A model generated the notes under the pieces. The model was not told the DNA's origin. It worked only from the letters and a program-made list of their open reading frames with translations, and did no database searches. A DNA stretch of 64,000 bases from an uncultured Collinsella sp. (GTDB taxonomy: Bacteria; Actinomycetota; Coriobacteriia; Coriobacteriales; Coriobacteriaceae): positions 1-64,000 of the forward strand of contig CATXXC010000013.1 in the NCBI GenBank assembly GCA_958403385.1. Direction: 5' to 3'. This document shows positions 44,101 to 51,992 of the stretch, in pieces (position 1 is the stretch's first letter; every line of letters begins with the position of its first letter). The translations under genes and the position numbers were made by a program.

Positions 44101-44490
44101 GTACCAGGTGGGGCGGTTCTCGCGGTGCTTGTAGACGGTAATCTGGAAGGACGGCACCTCGGCGTAGTCGTAGGTTACGCCCTCGCCGCCGGTGCGGCCC
44201 TGGGGCGCGCCCAGGCGAACCTCGGGCTGGCCCTCGATATTGCATATAAAGCTGTACCACACAAGACACGGTTCAGTGCATTTGAGCTCGCCGGTAAAAA
44301 TGCCATCGCCTTCGTGCTCCATCGGAATCAGGGTCTCGCCGACTTCATCGACCCAGGTACGCAGGGTGAGTGTTGCCTGGTTGGGATCGGCATCCTCCAA
44401 AATAACCGAGAGTGCAACGGTAGTTCCTGTGGTCACAGCGCCAAACGGAGTGCGAAACTGCGGTAGGCGGCTGTTGTGTATCAATCTCAT
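41194..44490 (-). CDS. Fusion of GH13 alpha-amylase-type enzyme and GH77 4-alpha-glucanotransferase
   Basis: This is a 1098-residue two-enzyme protein. An N-terminal beta domain (about 1-130) precedes a GH13 catalytic domain. Its nucleophile lies in GWRLDVADE near residue 347, its acid/base in LLLGEVWED near 377, and SSHDRPR near 450. These features, with the N-terminal domain, resemble neopullulanase or maltogenic amylases. From about residue 645 (PLDHGAGVVCHITSVPT) comes a GH77/MalQ domain with VRLDHFLGF near 902, AEDLGYLTPGV near 950 and STHDTSTLAGW near 997, matching the catalytic triad. It should cut alpha-1,4/1,6 glucans and recycle malto-oligosaccharides. No signal peptide is visible, so it is cytoplasmic. 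The ribosome binding site is weak. Confidence 0.9.
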   Translation of the reverse strand: MRLIHNSRLPQFRTPFGAVTTGTTVALSVILEDADPNQATLTLRTWVDEVGETLIPMEHEGDGIFTGELKCTEPCLVWYSFICNIEGQPEVRLGAPQGRTGGEGVTYDYAEVPSFQITVYKHRENRPTWYERGMVYQIFPDRYARDEHWRERTMAQLEKPRKGIQRRMVEDWNEPPVYERAEDGSIKTWDFYGGSLKGIQEDLPRIAELGFTAIYLNPIFEAASNHRYDTADYTNIDPILGTEQDFTELCQAAEKLGISIILDGVFNHTGDDSIYFNRYGNYPGVGAWQSEDSPWRDAFTFHEDGSYDCWWGVGNMPAINEKSELVRERLLGKDGVIRKWLRAGAHGWRLDVADELSDDFLAEIKKAVLAEKPDALLLGEVWEDASNKISYGHLRRYLQGSELDSAMDYPFRDMVIGFLMGYKNAYQAAEDIETLRENYPREALSCALNLLSSHDRPRIISVLGGGPDESQLPECERSKWRLDENSMGLAKSRFWLATLMQMTFPGVPSIYYGDEYGLEGLTDPGNRRTLPTKDQLHDFDTLAIVKNASAVRRALPFMIDGEIKAFALNDEVLAYNRTGKDGESATIIINRSLRNSHRVTIPALDECASDVISGHECEIHNGTVTLDLYPLGSSIIYHHAEQRLQEPLDHGAGVVCHITSVPTDDGKPGTIGAPTRRFIDHLAAMGMRYWQVLPVNPTDFFRSPYAGPSAFAGNIDLLPESQEELAADFETWKARGGEDADPLYTAFKHRNADWLEKYCVYMAVKKYFEGESRHDWPADVARYNEHLIDDKRFHDEAELQAYMQYRFDLAWCELMNYAHKKGIEVIGDIPMYVSDDSADAWSEPENFWLSDTGKAIEISGAPPDNFAPEGQVWGNPTFRWVHMKENGYRWWMDRLRRAFSLYDRVRLDHFLGFHSYFSIPAGKACSDGRWLAGPGKDLFQTAYDELGPLNFIAEDLGYLTPGVRAMASTCGFPGMDVLEFSDYDVRCGVHPTPGKILYTSTHDTSTLAGWCTRSFAGGDEPSGVEVAAKLMSDALASDAPLVMMPLQDILGLGDDARMNVPGVATGNWTWQADEADVSAAEGKTAQLLRNTHRFWGEA

Positions 44491-44589
44491 AGTACGGTCC
44501 AGTTCAATAGAATCACGGCCTACGGGCCATGGGCTTTACGCACAAGATATAAGTATATCTGTTGTACACAGGGTGTATAAACAACATCC

Positions 44590-44632
44590 GTTTACCATCG
44601 GCGAACGGTTGTCCTAGAAAATCGTTTTACCA
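44590..44632. promoter_or_regulatory. Two TGGTAAA(A)C-type motifs upstream of the GH13-GH77 gene
   Basis: GTTTACCA (44590-44597) and GTTTTACCA (44624-44632) are the reverse complements of TGGTAAAC and TGGTAAAAC. The same motif recurs three times in front of the glycogen operon. This suggests a shared regulator, possibly of the LacI/MalR type. Confidence 0.45.
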
Positions 44633-44641
44633 ACTGTCTAC

Positions 44642-44670
44642 AGAGAAGGGGCGCCCGGTTGGAGCGCCCC
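44642..44670 (-). terminator. Terminator after glgA
   Basis: GGGGCGC and GCGCCCC pair around a 9-nt loop, followed on the minus strand by TTCTCTG. It lies about 40 bp after the glgA stop and ends the glycogen operon before the GH13-GH77 gene. Confidence 0.65.
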
Positions 44671-44709
44671 TTGTTTAGGGTTTTGATTAGGTTTTAGATC
44701 GTCTGTGGG

Positions 44710-46995
44710 CTAGCGGCGTTTGCGGGTGGCCGTTGCCTTGCGGACGGAGGTCTTCTTGGTCGGGGCCTTTTCCTCGGCCGGAGCGGCAGGGGAGACCGGG
44801 GCCTCCTTGGCGGGCTCGGTCTTTGCCGTAGCCTTCGGAGCGGTCTTGACCTCAGCGGCCTTCGGTGCCGGCTCGGCCTTTACTGCAGGCTTGTCCTCGG
44901 CTTTAGCCTCTGCCTTGGGAGCAGCAGCCTTGGTCGTGGTCTTCTTGGCCGTCGTCGTAGAGCGCTTGCGCGTGGTGGTCTTGGCGGCTGGCTTTGCCTC
45001 GACGGGCGTCTCCTCGACTCTGGCGGCCGGCTTTGCGGCTGCCTTGGTCGTGGCGGCCTTCGTGGTCGTCGCCTTCGTTGTCGTGGTCTTCTTGGCTGCC
45101 GTTGCCTTTTTGGTGGTCGCGGTCGTCTTCTTGGCAGTGGTCTTGGCCGGTGCCTTGACGGCGGGCTTGGCCTCGACGGCGGCTTCAGCCTTTACCTCGG
45201 GAGCGGCCTCGGCGGCCTTCTTTGCAGCGGCGGTCGTGCGCTTGCGCGTCGTCGTTGTCTTGGTAGCGGTGGTCTTGGTTGTCGTCGCCTTGGTCGTAGT
45301 GGCCTTCTTAGCCGTCGTCTTACGAGTCGTGGTCTTCTTGGCGGCAGACTTTGCAGCCGGCTTAGCCTCAGTCTCGAGAGCTGCCTCAATCTTCACCTTA
45401 GATTCAGCTTTAACCGGCTTCTCCTCAGCCTTGGGTTCCTCGACAACCGGCTCGGCCTTGGGCTTGGGCTCGGCCGCAGTCTCCTCAGCCACAACCGCAG
45501 GCTCGTCGACAACCGCCGCCGGCCTCTCAATCTCCGGGTGCATAAAGAAGTACAGGTCCAGATACTTGTCGGCCGAGCGCGTCCAGCTAAAGTCCTGGCT
45601 CATGGCCTGCGTGACCAGCTGGTTCCAGGCATCGCGGTTGTCCCAGAAAAGACGCGCCGCGCGGAACACCGCGTCGCCCATCTCGTCACCGTTAAAGTTG
45701 CTAAACGAGAAGCCCGTGCCCTCGCCGGTAAACTCGTTATACGGGATCACGGTGTCCTTCAGACCACCGGTTTCGCGAACAATCGGAAGGGTGCCGTAGC
45801 GCATAGCGATGATCTGCGACAGGCCGCAGGGCTCAAACTTCGAAGGCATCAGGAACATATCGGCGGCGGCATACATACGCTGCGACAGCGCCGGGTCAAA
45901 CTCGATGCGCGCGGCCATGGTGCCGGGGTACTTGTCCTGGAAGTAGCGTAGGCCGTCCTCGTAGTCGCGGTCGCCGGTGCCCAGCACGGCCACCTGCACG
46001 CCGCCGGCAAGAATGCGGTCGAGCGCGTACATGACCAGGTCCAGGCCCTTCTGACGCGTCAGGCGCGTAACCATCACCATGAGCGGACGGTCGTCGCGAA
46101 CCTCGAGCCCTAGCTCTTCCTGCAGCTTGGCCTTGCACACGGCCTTGCCCCCACGGTCATCAATCGTGTAGTTTGCGGCAATGCGCTTGTCAGTCGCCGG
46201 GTCAAAGCCCGCCACGTCAATGCCGTTCAAAATGCCCTGCAGCGCATAGGAGCGCTCGCGCAGCACGCCGTCCAGGCCCTCGCCAAACTCGGGCGTCTGG
46301 ATCTCGTTGGCATAGGTGGGGCTCACCGTGGTGATGGCGTCGGCATAGCGTAGCGCACCCAGCATGTAGTTGATGCTGCAGGCGTCGCAACGCAGCTGCG
46401 AAGCGGCCGCCGGAATGTGCGCCACGCCCAGGATGTCCTCCATCACGGTGTCGCTAAACTGGCCCTGGAACGCCACGTTGTGGATCGAGAACACGGTCTT
46501 GACGCGGTCGTACAGCGGCAGTCCCTGGTAGAACTCGCGCAAGAACACGGGCGCCAGTGCCGTCTGCCAGTCGTTGCAGTGCAGGATGTCGCACTCAAAA
46601 CCGGCCGGCAGGTGCTGCAGGCTCTCGGTGATGGCCTTAGAGAAGAACGCAAAGCGCTCGCCGTCGTCAAAGAAGCCGTACGGATAGTCGCGCGCAAAGT
46701 AGCGTTCGTTGTCGATGAACATATAGGTGACGCCGTCGTGCTCGAGCTTCTCGAGTCCGCAGTACTCGTTGCGCCAGCCCAGGCTCACATAAAAGTCGGA
46801 GAAGTGCTCCATCTGCGCCTTGTACTCGTCCTTGATGGTGGCGTACTTGGGTACCATCACGATGACCTCGGCGCCGGCGCGCACAAGCGCCGCAGGCAGC
46901 GAGCCCGCCACGTCGCCCAGGCCACCGGTCTTTACAAACGGTGCGCACTCGGCCGAGGCAAACACGATCTGCATCTTTTTGCTGGAATCTGCCAT
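44710..46995 (-). CDS. glgA: Glycogen synthase with long Lys/Ala/Thr-rich C-terminal tail
   Basis: This 761-residue ADP-glucose-dependent glycogen synthase (GT5) has its substrate loop KTGGLGDV at residues 22-29. The C-terminal lobe motif KFEPCGLSQIIAMRYGTLP lies near 384. Catalytic domains end near residue 485, the normal length. About 270 further residues follow, almost entirely Lys, Ala, Thr, Glu, Pro and Val, with repeats such as TTTKATTTKA and KKTTATTKKA and ending TRKRR. This tail resembles histone H1 or mycobacterial HupB tails and is predicted to be disordered and strongly basic toward the end. The ATG at 46995 follows GGGAG; an ATG four codons upstream is less well placed. It is the last gene of the glycogen operon. 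Confidence 0.93.
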   Translation of the reverse strand: MADSSKKMQIVFASAECAPFVKTGGLGDVAGSLPAALVRAGAEVIVMVPKYATIKDEYKAQMEHFSDFYVSLGWRNEYCGLEKLEHDGVTYMFIDNERYFARDYPYGFFDDGERFAFFSKAITESLQHLPAGFECDILHCNDWQTALAPVFLREFYQGLPLYDRVKTVFSIHNVAFQGQFSDTVMEDILGVAHIPAAASQLRCDACSINYMLGALRYADAITTVSPTYANEIQTPEFGEGLDGVLRERSYALQGILNGIDVAGFDPATDKRIAANYTIDDRGGKAVCKAKLQEELGLEVRDDRPLMVMVTRLTRQKGLDLVMYALDRILAGGVQVAVLGTGDRDYEDGLRYFQDKYPGTMAARIEFDPALSQRMYAAADMFLMPSKFEPCGLSQIIAMRYGTLPIVRETGGLKDTVIPYNEFTGEGTGFSFSNFNGDEMGDAVFRAARLFWDNRDAWNQLVTQAMSQDFSWTRSADKYLDLYFFMHPEIERPAAVVDEPAVVAEETAAEPKPKAEPVVEEPKAEEKPVKAESKVKIEAALETEAKPAAKSAAKKTTTRKTTAKKATTTKATTTKTTATKTTTTRKRTTAAAKKAAEAAPEVKAEAAVEAKPAVKAPAKTTAKKTTATTKKATAAKKTTTTKATTTKAATTKAAAKPAARVEETPVEAKPAAKTTTRKRSTTTAKKTTTKAAAPKAEAKAEDKPAVKAEPAPKAAEVKTAPKATAKTEPAKEAPVSPAAPAEEKAPTKKTSVRKATATRKRR

Positions 46996-47019
46996 ATTGT
47001 CTCCCATGTTGCAATTCGA

Positions 47020-47053
47020 GAATAGCCGCCTGGCGCAAACCGGGCGGCTATTC
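47020..47053 (-). other. Intercistronic hairpin glgD-glgA
   Basis: GAATAGCCGCC and GGCGGCTATTC pair perfectly over 11 bp around a 12-nt loop in the 89-bp gap between glgD and glgA. No T-run follows, so processing or stability control is more likely than full termination. Confidence 0.6.
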
Positions 47054-47084
47054 TACCGTTTACGTGCTATTTGCGACGCCAATG

Positions 47085-48212
47085 TTAACGAACGATGGTG
47101 GTATCGGAAGTTAACGGAGCCTTGCCCAGCACCAGGATGTTCTCGGGCGTGCCGCGAAGCTCGGTGTTGACGGGCACCACGTTGTTCTTGTCCAGGATGG
47201 CGTTCTCAACGCGGGCACCGCTCTTGATGATGCAGCTCTGGTTGATGATCGAGTTGGTCACCGAAGCGCCTTCCTCGACCACGACGCCGCGCGACAGGAT
47301 CGAGTTGCGCACGGTGCCCTTGATGATGCAGCCGGCCGAGATGATCGAGTTGCACGCGTGGCTGCCGGTCGCATAGCGCGAAGGCGGCACATCGTGAGCC
47401 TTGGTCAGGATCGGGCGCTCGGGGTCAAAGAGCTGGTCGGCCACGGTCTGGTCGAGCAGGTCCATGCTGCGGCGATACAGCGACTTCTCGCTAAACACGC
47501 CCACGACCTCGCCCTTGTACTCGTAGCTGCACACGTCGATGTTGCCAAAGTCGCCCTGGAGTGCCTCGAGCAGGTCAAGATAGTCGGCGGCCTGGTAGTG
47601 GTCGATGATCTCGAGCAGCGTCTCGCGGTTGACGATGCAGCAGTCCATAGAGGCGTTGTCGCCATACACGACGCCAGCGCTCACGCCCGTCAGGCGGCCG
47701 TTCTCGTTGATCTGCAGCTTGGTCTCGTCATCGACATTGCGCGTGGCCTTGCAGTACACCACGGTCATCTGGGCGCCGGAGTTCTCGTGCGCCTCGATGA
47801 TGGTGTTGAGGTCCATGTTAAAGATGATGTTGGTGCCCATCATCACGACGTAGGGCTTGTCCGAGCGCTGGAACAGCGTCTTGTTGGAGATGATGTCGCG
47901 CAGCAGGAAGCGCATGCCGCCCTTGGTGGTGCCATACGCGTTGCCGGGCACCATGAACAGGCCGCCCTTCTTGCGGTCCAGGCCCCAGTCCTTGCCCGAG
48001 CCCACGTGGTCGATCAGCGAGCGGTAGTTGCCTGGCATGACGACGCCAACGGTCTTGATGCCGGCATTCATCATGTTGGACAGCGGAAAGTCGATCAGGC
48101 GGTAGCGGCCCAAAAACGGGACGGACGCGATGGGGCGGTCCTTGAGCAGCACGCTGCCGTAGGTCGATGAATAGTTAGCGGTGATATAACCGATGGCCTT
48201 GCGATTGATCAT
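47085..48212 (-). CDS. glgD: Glucose-1-phosphate adenylyltransferase regulatory subunit GlgD
   Basis: This 375-residue GlgD-type protein pairs with GlgC to make ADP-glucose. The N-terminus MINRKAIGYITANYSSTYGS differs from the GlgC pyrophosphorylase loop and lacks its GGxGxRL signature, as expected for GlgD. PFLGRYRLIDFPLSNMMNAGI follows, and a C-terminal left-handed beta-helix (VTNSIINQSCIIKSGARVEN) is present. The ATG at 48212 lies 4 bp beyond the glgC stop, with GGGGGA upstream. GlgC/GlgD pairs are known from Bacillus-type and other Gram-positive glycogen operons, where GlgD modifies regulation and activity. Confidence 0.92.
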   Translation of the reverse strand: MINRKAIGYITANYSSTYGSVLLKDRPIASVPFLGRYRLIDFPLSNMMNAGIKTVGVVMPGNYRSLIDHVGSGKDWGLDRKKGGLFMVPGNAYGTTKGGMRFLLRDIISNKTLFQRSDKPYVVMMGTNIIFNMDLNTIIEAHENSGAQMTVVYCKATRNVDDETKLQINENGRLTGVSAGVVYGDNASMDCCIVNRETLLEIIDHYQAADYLDLLEALQGDFGNIDVCSYEYKGEVVGVFSEKSLYRRSMDLLDQTVADQLFDPERPILTKAHDVPPSRYATGSHACNSIISAGCIIKGTVRNSILSRGVVVEEGASVTNSIINQSCIIKSGARVENAILDKNNVVPVNTELRGTPENILVLGKAPLTSDTTIVR

Positions 48213-48216
48213 CGGA

Positions 48217-49365
48217 TCATTCCCCCTTCCCGATAACGACGTCATTTCCAACGACGGCCGTATCCTTGGTGGTATCGACAGAGCCGAGCTTCACGCCCTC
48301 TTCGACCGTGGAGTTCTCGCCCAAAATAGCGCGGCAGATGTGCGCGCCGCTCTTAACGTGCGCACCAGGCAGCAGCACGGAATCCTCGACCACGGCGCGC
48401 TCCTCGATGATGACATCGGTCGAAAGGATCGAGTGGCGAGCGGTACCGTAGATCTTGCAGCCGTTGGAGACCAGACAGTCGTCCAGGCGGCCGTCCGGGC
48501 CAATGTAGTGCGGCGGTCGCGTAGTGATGTTGGACATGATGGGGAAGTGCTTGTCAAACAGATCGAACTCGGGGTTGTTGCCCAGCAGGTCCATCGAGGT
48601 CTCGTGGAAGCTGGCGATGGTGCCGACGTCCTTCCAAAAGCCGTGGAACTCGTAGCTGTACAGGCGCTTGCCCTCGCCGAGCAGCTTGGGGATGATGTCC
48701 TTGCCAAAGTCGTGGCTCGAGCGCTGGTCCAGAGCGTCCTCCTCGAGCGCCTCGATCAGCACGTCGGCCGAGAAGATGTAGATGCCCATGGACGCGAGGT
48801 TCGAATCGGGCTTATCGGGCTTCTCGGTGAACTTGGTGATGCGGCCGTCCTCGGGGTCGGTGGTCAGGATGCCAAAGCGGCTGGCCTCCTCCCACGGCAC
48901 GGGCATAACGCTCACCGTGAGGTCGGCGTTGTTCTCAATGTGCGTCTTGAGCATCTTGCGGTAGTCCATGCGATACAGGTGATCGCCCGAAAGAATCAGG
49001 ACGTACTTGGGGTCGTTGGCCTTGATGTAGTCGAGGTTCTGCGTAATGGCGTCGGCCGTGCCCGCATACCAGGCGCCGCCGGTCTGCGTCTCGTACGGCG
49101 GTAGGATCGACACGCCACCGTCGCGGCTGTCCAAATCCCACGCCTCCCCGGAGCCCACGTAGGCATGCAGCAGATAGGGGCGATACTGCGTCAGAACGCC
49201 CACCGTGTCGATGCCCGAGTTGGAGCAGTTGGAGAGCGAAAAGTCGATAATGCGGAACTTACCACCAAAGCTAACCGCCGGCTTAGCGATCTTTTGGGTG
49301 AGTGCCCCCAATCGGCTGCCCTGTCCTCCTGCGAGGAGCATCGCGATGCATTCTTTCTTACTCAT
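48217..49365 (-). CDS. glgC: Glucose-1-phosphate adenylyltransferase catalytic subunit
   Basis: This 382-residue enzyme makes ADP-glucose, the committed step of glycogen synthesis. LAGGQGSRLGALTQKIAKPA near residues 11-30 is the nucleotide loop, GGKFRIIDFSLSNC follows, and SGDHLYRMDY near 121 holds the metal-binding Asp. A C-terminal beta-helix ends the protein. AAGGAG precedes the ATG. It is followed closely by glgD and preceded by glgP, with a hairpin between glgP and glgC. Confidence 0.95.
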   Translation of the reverse strand: MSKKECIAMLLAGGQGSRLGALTQKIAKPAVSFGGKFRIIDFSLSNCSNSGIDTVGVLTQYRPYLLHAYVGSGEAWDLDSRDGGVSILPPYETQTGGAWYAGTADAITQNLDYIKANDPKYVLILSGDHLYRMDYRKMLKTHIENNADLTVSVMPVPWEEASRFGILTTDPEDGRITKFTEKPDKPDSNLASMGIYIFSADVLIEALEEDALDQRSSHDFGKDIIPKLLGEGKRLYSYEFHGFWKDVGTIASFHETSMDLLGNNPEFDLFDKHFPIMSNITTRPPHYIGPDGRLDDCLVSNGCKIYGTARHSILSTDVIIEERAVVEDSVLLPGAHVKSGAHICRAILGENSTVEEGVKLGSVDTTKDTAVVGNDVVIGKGE

Positions 49366-49405
49366 CGATTTCTCCTTCTGTCATCGATGTTCCTAAACCC
49401 ATTAG

Positions 49406-49436
49406 CGACGGGCGCGGCGCAACGTCGCGCCCGTCG
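49406..49436 (-). other. Intercistronic hairpin glgP-glgC
   Basis: CGACGGGCGCG and CGCGCCCGTCG pair perfectly over 11 bp around a 9-nt loop, in the 108-bp gap between glgP and glgC. On the minus strand it is followed by CTAATGGG, not a U-run. Confidence 0.6.
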
Positions 49437-49473
49437 AGTAATGCCGTGCTGGCATAGGGGAGCTCGCGCGCCT

Positions 49474-51900
49474 TTACGCGTGCCAGATCTCGTCGCGGTA
49501 CTCGCGAATGGTGCGGTCGCTCGAGAACCAACCGCTCGAGGCGGTGTTGAGCAGCGCCTTGCGGTTCCAGGTCTCCTGGTCGCCGTAGCTGTTCGTGAGC
49601 TTCTCCCATGCATCCACGTAGCTGCGGAAGTCTGCCATGACCAGGTCGGGGTCGTTGTTGTTCATGAGCTCGTTGTAGATGCTCTCGAAGTTGCCCGAAA
49701 GACCCGCAAAGGTGTTGTCCTTGAGTTCGTCCATTACGCGGCCCAGACGCTCGCGATCGACGTTGAGGGTATCCCACGCAAAGTAGCTGTTGGATGCCCA
49801 GAGCTGCTCGACCTCGGGAGCGGTCAGGCCAAAGATGGCCTCGTTCTCGCGTCCGGCCAGGTCTGCGATCTCGATGTTGGCGCCGTCGAGGGTGCCCAGC
49901 GTAATGGCGCCGTTCATCATGAGCTTCATGTTGGACGTGCCCGAGGCCTCCTTGCCGGCCGTGGAGATCTGCTCCGAGATCTCGGCGGCAGGGTAGATGA
50001 GCTGGGCGTTGCTCACGCGGAAGTTGGGGATAAAGCAGACCTTCATGACCTCGTTGACGCGCGGATCGTTGTTGATGACATCGGCCACGGAATTAATAAG
50101 GCGGATGGTCTCCTTGGCAAAGGTGTAGCTCGAGGCGGCCTTGCCGCTAAAGATGAAGGTCGTCGGCGTCACGTGGAAGTTAGGATCGGCGATGCGACGG
50201 TTGTAGATGTCCATCACCTTCATGATGTTCATAAGCTGGCGCTTGTAGGCGTGGAAGCGCTTTACCTGAACATCGAAGACGGTGTTGGGGTCAATAACCA
50301 GACCGGTCTCGGCCTTAACGTAGGCGGCCAGACGCTCCTTGTTGGCGCGCTTGGAAGCACCCACGGCCTTCAGGAACTCGGTGTCGTTCTGGAACTCCTT
50401 GAGCTTCTCCAGCTCAAAGGCGTCCTTGAGCCAACCGTCGCCAATAGCCTCGGTCACGAGCTTGGCGTAGGTGGGGTTGGCCTCGGCAAAGAAGCGACGG
50501 TGCGAGATACCGTTGGTCTTGTTGTTGAACTTCTCGGGCGTGAGGGCATAGAAGTCCTTAAGCACGATGTTCTTGATGATGTCGGAGTGGATCTTGGCCA
50601 CGCCGTTGACGCTGTGGCTGCAGATCACGGACAGGTTGGCCATGCGAATCTCGCCGTCCCACAGGATGGCGGTCTGGCGCAGACGCTCCTGCCAGCCCTC
50701 CTGCGTGGTGTCGAACGACTCGTGCCAACGACGGCTGATCTCGTCGATGATCTGGTACACGCGCGGGAGCAGCTTGGAGAACGTGCCGATGGGCCACTTC
50801 TCCAGAGCCTCGGGCAGGATGGTGTGGTTGGTGTAGCTCACGACCTGGGTCACGATGTTCCAGGCGTCGTCCCACTCGAGCTTCTTCTCGTCGATGAGGA
50901 TACGCATGAGCTCGGGGCCGCACATGGCAGGGTGCGTATCGTTGGTGTGGATGGCCACAAACTGCGGCAGCAACTCCCAGTTCTCGCCGTGCTCCTTCTC
51001 AAAGGTGTCGAGCAGGCTGTAGATGCCGGCCGAGACAAACAGGTACTCCTGCTTGAGGCGCAGCAGACGGCCGTGTTCGCCGGCGTCGTTGGGGTAGAGG
51101 ATGGCGCTGATGGCCTCGGCCTCGGCGCGCTCGGCGTCGGCCAGGGCGTAGTCGCCGCGGTTGAAGGCCTCAAGGTCAAAGTGCTCCTCGACCGGCTCGG
51201 CGGCCCAGACGCGCAGCTTGTTAACGGTCTCGCCGGCATAGCCCACGACGGGGATGTCGTAGGGAACGGCCAGGATGTCCTGCGTGTCCACCGTGCGGTA
51301 GAACGTGCGGCCGTCCTCCTCAAAGCCCTCAACACGGCCACCAAACTTGATGGTCACGGCCTTGTCCTGACGACGGACCTCCCAGGGATAGCCGTGGGTG
51401 AGCCACTCGTCGGTAGCCTCGACCTGGCTGCCGTTGACGATCTCCTGCTTAAACAGACCGTAGCGGTAGCGCATGCCGTTGCCGTAGCCGGCAATGCCCT
51501 CGGCTGCCATGGAATCCAGAAAGCACGCGGCCAGACGGCCCAGGCCACCGTTGCCCAGTGCCGGATCGGGCTCCTGGTTCTCGATGACGGACAGGTCGAA
51601 GCCCATATCGTCGAGCGCCTCGGCGACCATGTCGCGCACGCCAAAGTTGAGCAGGTAGTTGTCGAGCAGGCGGCCGATCAAAAACTCGATCGAGAAGTAG
51701 TACACGCGCTTTTTGCCCTCGGACGCCGCACGGGCGTCGCTCTTGGTGGCAACGGTGCGCGCCTTCTCGGCCACGAGCTTGGCCAGGGCGTTAAAGCGGT
51801 CCAGGTCGCTGGCGGCCTCGACGCTCTTGCCGCTGATGCTCATGACGGCATCGCGATAGAGCTCGGTAAACTCCTGCTTGTTGTCGAAGATCTTATTCAT
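49474..51900 (-). CDS. glgP: Glycogen/maltodextrin phosphorylase
   Basis: This 808-residue PLP-dependent phosphorylase (GT35) releases glucose-1-phosphate from glycogen. The PLP lysine lies in EASGTSNMKLMMNGAITLGT near residue 657. GNGGLGRLAACFLDSMA near 114-130 and HTNDTHPAMCGPELMRIL near 325 are also family motifs. Length is normal and no extension is present, in contrast to GlgA and GlgB. GAAAGGA precedes the ATG. It is the second gene of the operon, so synthesis and breakdown enzymes are transcribed together. Confidence 0.95.
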   Translation of the reverse strand: MNKIFDNKQEFTELYRDAVMSISGKSVEAASDLDRFNALAKLVAEKARTVATKSDARAASEGKKRVYYFSIEFLIGRLLDNYLLNFGVRDMVAEALDDMGFDLSVIENQEPDPALGNGGLGRLAACFLDSMAAEGIAGYGNGMRYRYGLFKQEIVNGSQVEATDEWLTHGYPWEVRRQDKAVTIKFGGRVEGFEEDGRTFYRTVDTQDILAVPYDIPVVGYAGETVNKLRVWAAEPVEEHFDLEAFNRGDYALADAERAEAEAISAILYPNDAGEHGRLLRLKQEYLFVSAGIYSLLDTFEKEHGENWELLPQFVAIHTNDTHPAMCGPELMRILIDEKKLEWDDAWNIVTQVVSYTNHTILPEALEKWPIGTFSKLLPRVYQIIDEISRRWHESFDTTQEGWQERLRQTAILWDGEIRMANLSVICSHSVNGVAKIHSDIIKNIVLKDFYALTPEKFNNKTNGISHRRFFAEANPTYAKLVTEAIGDGWLKDAFELEKLKEFQNDTEFLKAVGASKRANKERLAAYVKAETGLVIDPNTVFDVQVKRFHAYKRQLMNIMKVMDIYNRRIADPNFHVTPTTFIFSGKAASSYTFAKETIRLINSVADVINNDPRVNEVMKVCFIPNFRVSNAQLIYPAAEISEQISTAGKEASGTSNMKLMMNGAITLGTLDGANIEIADLAGRENEAIFGLTAPEVEQLWASNSYFAWDTLNVDRERLGRVMDELKDNTFAGLSGNFESIYNELMNNNDPDLVMADFRSYVDAWEKLTNSYGDQETWNRKALLNTASSGWFSSDRTIREYRDEIWHA

Positions 51901-51952
51901 ACGTTCCTTTCCCCCGGGGATATCTCCCGGAACGGTTATGACTTACATCCTA

Positions 51953-51967
51953 CGCCCCAGAGGGGCG
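51953..51967 (-). other. Small hairpin between glgB and glgP
   Basis: CGCCCC-AGA-GGGGCG forms a short, very stable stem 25 bp after the glgB stop. It has no T-run and is the third such hairpin within the operon. Confidence 0.45.
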
Positions 51968-51992
51968 GGTAATTACAGCGGTAACGGCTTTG

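Noticed and set aside
44720..45799. A hydrophobic Val/Ala-rich plus-strand frame that looks like a membrane protein
   Set aside because: It is the antisense reading of the Lys/Ala/Thr codons of the GlgA tail; the hydrophobicity is a by-product of the complement.
49165..51972. A 935-codon plus-strand open frame opposite glgC and glgP
   Set aside because: It is antisense to two clear glycogen genes, has no recognisable motif or ribosome binding site, and is typical of mirror frames in high-GC DNA.
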